From NCBI RefSeq assembly GCF_003259255.1, contig NZ_QGOL01000002.1, positions 62,001 through 126,000 on the forward strand: a stretch of 64,000 bases of DNA. Reading direction: 5' to 3'. Below, piece after piece: positions 61,312 to 64,000 of the stretch. Position 1 is the stretch's first letter, and every line of letters begins with the position of its first letter. The translations under genes and the position numbers were made by a program. This DNA is from Algoriphagus litoralis. Lineage in GTDB: Bacteria; Bacteroidota; Bacteroidia; Cytophagales; Cyclobacteriaceae. The notes below the pieces were generated by a model. That model saw only the letters and a program-made list of their open reading frames with translations. It had not been told where the DNA came from and ran no database searches.

Positions 61312-62322
61312 ATGCAATTAAGTTATCAGGTCTTCGATCTTCCCCTCAAGCACACCTTTACCATTGCTCACCAAAGTCGCGATATCCAAGATACCCTAAT
61401 CGTAAAGTTGGAATCAGATGGGGTAGTTGGCTTAGGAGAGTCTACGACCAACCCATTTTATGGAATAACCATCGAAAATATGGTGGCTTGCCTGGAGAGG
61501 TTTCGTACTGAAGTGGAGTCCGGAGCTTGGAATACGCCTGAGGAGCTATGGGAATTAGGAAGGGAAATTTTTCAGCTCAATCCCTTTGCTCAGTGTGCTT
61601 TGGACATGGCTGCTTGGGATCTTTTTACCAAAAAGAAGGGCAAAAAACTCTACGAATATCTGGAGCTAAACCCAGGCAAAATTCCAACCACCAACTTTAC
61701 CATAGGAATCGACTCCATCGAAAAGATGGTATCTAAAATGAAGGAGGTTGCTTGGCCGATCTACAAAATAAAACTCGGAACTGATAACGATCTGGAAATC
61801 GTCCGCGAACTCCGCAAGCACACCGGTGCCCTCTTCCGGATCGATGCCAACTGCGCCTGGACAGCCGAGCAAACCATCAGAAATTCTGAAGAATTGGCGA
61901 GACTAGGTGTGGAATTTATGGAGCAACCCCTAGGAAAAGATGATTTGGAAGGGATGAAGGAGGTATTCAAATACTCCAAGCTTCCGGTGATGGCTGACGA
62001 AAGCTGCATTGTGGAATCAGACGTCAAAAAATGCCATGGTCTTTTCCATGCCATCAATGTCAAACTCGTCAAAGCCGGGGGAATTACCCCTGGACTTCGT
62101 ATGATTCAAGAGGCCAAATCTCTAGGAATGAAAACAATGGTAGGATGTATGACCGAGTCTTCGGTTGGGATTTCTGCTATTGCGCACATCGCCCCACTGT
62201 TGGATTATGTAGATATGGATGGGGCCATGCTTTTGGCCAAAGATCCAGCGAAGGGTGTGCACATATCGCCTAAAAAAGTAACCTTTTCCGATGGGTTAGG
62301 AATCGGAGCTGAGTTGGAGTGA
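61312..62322 (+). CDS. Dipeptide epimerase (L-Ala-D/L-Glu epimerase-like, enolase superfamily)
   Basis: 336 aa. The muconate-lactonising/mandelate-racemase fold carries the K-x-K acid/base pair (IYKIKLGTD), metal ligands in FRIDANCAW, FMEQPLG and MADESCIV, and the second lysine in NVKLVKAGGITPG. The DxD-type C-terminal segment YVDMDGAMLL fits the dipeptide epimerase group. Expected reaction: epimerisation of L-Ala-D-Glu (from peptidoglycan) to L-Ala-L-Glu. The divergent M14 carboxypeptidase 90 nt away fits murein-peptide recycling. Confidence 0.87.
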   Translation: MQLSYQVFDLPLKHTFTIAHQSRDIQDTLIVKLESDGVVGLGESTTNPFYGITIENMVACLERFRTEVESGAWNTPEELWELGREIFQLNPFAQCALDMAAWDLFTKKKGKKLYEYLELNPGKIPTTNFTIGIDSIEKMVSKMKEVAWPIYKIKLGTDNDLEIVRELRKHTGALFRIDANCAWTAEQTIRNSEELARLGVEFMEQPLGKDDLEGMKEVFKYSKLPVMADESCIVESDVKKCHGLFHAINVKLVKAGGITPGLRMIQEAKSLGMKTMVGCMTESSVGISAIAHIAPLLDYVDMDGAMLLAKDPAKGVHISPKKVTFSDGLGIGAELE

Positions 62323-62383
62323 AGGTATGGCTGTAGGGAGGTAAGGAAGTTTGGAAGTAATCCTACATCTATCCAAATAAACT

Positions 62384-62419
62384 AAAAGCCCTGAATTGAG
62401 TCAATTCAGGGCTTTTTTT
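62384..62419. terminator. Bidirectional rho-independent terminator
   Basis: Inverted repeat AAAAGCCCTGAATTGA/TCAATTCAGGGCTTTT with a T-run on the plus strand and an A-run on the other side. It serves the epimerase gene and possibly the converging response-regulator gene, though the latter ends 33 nt away. Confidence 0.8.
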
Positions 62420-62452
62420 GAAATCACAAAGTCTTGATACTTAATATACCAA

Positions 62453-63148
62453 TCACCCTTCTCCCACAATCAACTTAAATCCTTCTCCATGGATGGTAAT
62501 GATCTGTACTTTTGGATCATCCTTTAATATTTTACGGATTTTACTCAGATACACATCCATAGACCGGGCATTGAAGTAGCTGTCATCTCCCCAGATCTGT
62601 TTGAGAGCATGGCTTCTATTGACCAGTTTATTGATCTCAGATGCCAAGAGTCTGATCAGCTCATTTTCCTTAGAGGTCAGCTTATGCTTGCCCTCAGGAC
62701 CTTCGATATACTGCTCATCGTAGTGCAGGGTAAAGTCTCCAAATGTGTACGTCTTCAAGGGGGAGACCTCAGTGGATTTTTGAGTACGGCGTAAGATAGC
62801 CGTGATCCGCAGCAGCAATTCCTCCATTGAAAACGGCTTGGTGAGGTAGTCATCGGCACCTATCCTGAGCCCTTCGATGATGTCGTCTTTTTGATTTTTC
62901 GCAGTCAAAAAGAGAATCGGGAGGTTTTCCTGTACCTTTTTGATTTCCTTAGCCAGGGTAAATCCATCCTTTTTAGGCATCATGATATCCAGCAGGCAGA
63001 GATCGTATTTGTCTTTTTTGAATTTGTTCCAGCCTTCTTCACCATCTCTACAGAGTGTCGGATCATAGCCTTTCATTTCGAGATATTCCTTCAAGATATC
63101 ACCCAGATTTGGGTCATCTTCTACGACTAATAGTTTGGCTTTGCTCAT
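62453..63148 (-). CDS. OmpR-family response regulator (RprY-like)
   Basis: 231 aa. Receiver domain with VVEDDPNLG, the phosphoacceptor Asp in LCLLDIMMPKKDG and Lys in LTKPF, then a winged-helix DNA-binding domain (LTSKENELIRLLASEINKLV, MDVYLSKIRKILKDDP, TIHGEGFKL). Its ATG overlaps the stop of the histidine kinase gene (ATGA), so the kinase and regulator are translated together. It resembles RprY of Bacteroides; the regulated genes are unknown. Confidence 0.93.
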   Translation of the reverse strand: MSKAKLLVVEDDPNLGDILKEYLEMKGYDPTLCRDGEEGWNKFKKDKYDLCLLDIMMPKKDGFTLAKEIKKVQENLPILFLTAKNQKDDIIEGLRIGADDYLTKPFSMEELLLRITAILRRTQKSTEVSPLKTYTFGDFTLHYDEQYIEGPEGKHKLTSKENELIRLLASEINKLVNRSHALKQIWGDDSYFNARSMDVYLSKIRKILKDDPKVQIITIHGEGFKLIVGEG

Positions 63149-64000
63149 TGTTTTTTGGGTAGGTTAATGGTGAATGTACTTCCTTTTCCGGGTTCTGACT
63201 GCACGTGGATTTCGCCCTTATGAGCTTCCAGCATGGTCTTGACATAGGAAAGTCCTAAGCCAAATCCCTTGACATCGTGAACGTTTCCAGTAGGAACTCG
63301 ATAAAATTTATCGAATATCTTTTTCAATGCGTCTTTGCTCATCCCAATGCCCTGATCTTGGATACTTACCAAGATTTGATCTCCTTCCTCCCAAGCTTCT
63401 ACACGGATAAGGGGAGATTCTCTGGAGTATTTATTCGCATTGTCTAGCAGATTATTGAATATATGGGTGAGGTGAAAAGCATCACCCTCGATTTGTCCAT
63501 TTCGCAGTTTATTGACCAAGTTGATTTTCCCGCCGCGCTTTTCTACTTGAAGGCTAATATGATCTACGGTACTTTCGAGCAATTCGGTTAAATCAATTGT
63601 TTCAATTTTTAGTTGAAAGTCTTTTTTATCCAATGCAGCTGCCTGAAGTACTTTTTCTACCTGAGAGACCAGGCGCTTATTTTCATCCTTGATGATTCCC
63701 AGATACCGGATACGGAATTTATCGTGTGTGGATAGCTCAGGATCCTGCAGCGCTTCTACAGCAAGACTGACCGTTGCCAAGGGTGTCTTAAATTCATGGG
63801 TCATGTTGTTGATGAAGTCATTCTTGATTTTAGAAAGCTCCTTCTGCCGAATGATGACCTTAATGGCATAGATGAAACACGAAATGATCACCACGATGAA
63901 TACGATCGAGCTGAATATAGGTAACCAGACTTGACGGATCACGTGACTATTTTTCTCCGGGAAAAAAATGAAAAGAAAGTTGTCTTTACCCAGAATATCA
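63145..64000 (-). CDS. Sensor histidine kinase, C-terminal part (partial, runs off the window)
   Basis: The frame is open to base 64000, so the start is outside; about 285 codons are visible. A membrane helix (LPIFSSIVFIVVIISCFIYA) is followed by the dimerisation/phosphoacceptor site NNMTHEFKTPLATV (His) and the ATPase boxes: N box NNLLDNANKYS, G1 DQGIGM and G2 GFGLGLSYV. It phosphorylates the response regulator encoded directly downstream. A GTG at 63942 is only an internal codon. RprX-like. Confidence 0.9.
   Translation of the reverse strand, partial: DILGKDNFLFIFFPEKNSHVIRQVWLPIFSSIVFIVVIISCFIYAIKVIIRQKELSKIKNDFINNMTHEFKTPLATVSLAVEALQDPELSTHDKFRIRYLGIIKDENKRLVSQVEKVLQAAALDKKDFQLKIETIDLTELLESTVDHISLQVEKRGGKINLVNKLRNGQIEGDAFHLTHIFNNLLDNANKYSRESPLIRVEAWEEGDQILVSIQDQGIGMSKDALKKIFDKFYRVPTGNVHDVKGFGLGLSYVKTMLEAHKGEIHVQSEPGKGSTFTINLPKKQ

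Noticed and set aside
63145..63942. Histidine kinase gene starting at the GTG at 63942
   Set aside because: The frame stays open to the window edge and the membrane helix needs upstream sequence, so this GTG is an internal Val codon and the gene is partial.
1..64000. tRNA, rRNA, riboswitches, insertion sequences and prophage genes
   Set aside because: I looked through all spacers for cloverleaf-like arms, conserved RNA text and transposase or phage proteins and found none that I could support.

Overview
The window comes from a Bacteroidota genome. The best match in style is a pigmented, Algoriphagus-like member of the Cytophagales, but that placement is inferred. The grounds are a gliding lipoprotein GldB, a TonB-dependent receptor with an N-terminal carboxypeptidase-regulatory-like domain, many short Cys-lipoboxes, TAnnTTTG-type -7 promoter boxes instead of Shine-Dalgarno sites, and a ketocarotenoid operon. 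No rRNA, tRNA, CRISPR array, transposase or prophage gene was found.

Layout. 1-3245: carotenoid operon (crtI tail, crtB, a CrtYcd-type fused lycopene cyclase, ispH, crtW-type ketolase), with most genes overlapping by 1-4 nt. 3327-9223: TonB-dependent receptor, YdeI-like protein, small outer-membrane-barrel candidate, TolB-like propeller lipoprotein and PLP decarboxylase. 9228-13013: sulfatase and three membrane-protein genes (DUF486, TMEM175-like, unknown). 13150-19842: family-2 glycosyltransferase plus FAD oxidoreductase, radA, polA. 20006-27922: mostly housekeeping and envelope genes (amidase, gpmI, nadC, META lipoprotein, queG). 28037-30660: a VWA protein plus MoxR/ChlI-type AAA+ ATPase pair. 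30869-35644: DUF1304, a RsmF-like rRNA methyltransferase, unknown membrane proteins and a P1 peptidase. 35752-41671: nth, asnB coupled to a glycosyltransferase, gldB, and a two-domain fasciclin lipoprotein. 41759-55494: radical SAM protein and a Wzx/Wzy-type surface polysaccharide locus with a six-SLBB outer-membrane export protein, Wzz, flippase, polymerase, four glycosyltransferases and two methyltransferases. 55501-56345: a GxxExxY nuclease-like gene bracketed by long inverted-type repeats. 56412-64000: osmC, rlmF, an unknown exported protein, M14 carboxypeptidase, dipeptide epimerase and an OmpR-type two-component pair cut by the window end.

How the genes work together. The pigment operon joins the last step of isoprenoid precursor supply (IspH) to phytoene synthesis, desaturation, cyclisation and ketolation, so the likely end product is a keto-carotenoid. 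The polysaccharide locus contains assembly, flipping, polymerisation, length control and export, but no initiating sugar-phosphate transferase and no Wzc kinase; these must lie elsewhere. asnB with its glycosyltransferase and the radical SAM gene lie next to it and may modify the same or another glycan.

The most unusual part is 55465-56345. Three copies of a 107-125 bp repeat built from CAC(A/G)GA modules facing inwards bracket a gene for a small PD-(D/E)XK nuclease-like protein (GxxExxY family). Between repeat copies 1 and 2 lies a decayed tail of a second GxxExxY gene, followed at once by a decayed second copy of the last nine codons plus stop of the preceding glycosyltransferase gene. The two repeat copies are exactly 210 bp apart. 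This marks an old imperfect head-to-tail duplication of [glycosyltransferase tail - repeat - nuclease-gene tail]. A second notable pattern is a -7-type box followed by exactly four bases and then ATG at three housekeeping genes (gpmI, nadC, RsmF-like), which predicts leaderless mRNAs.
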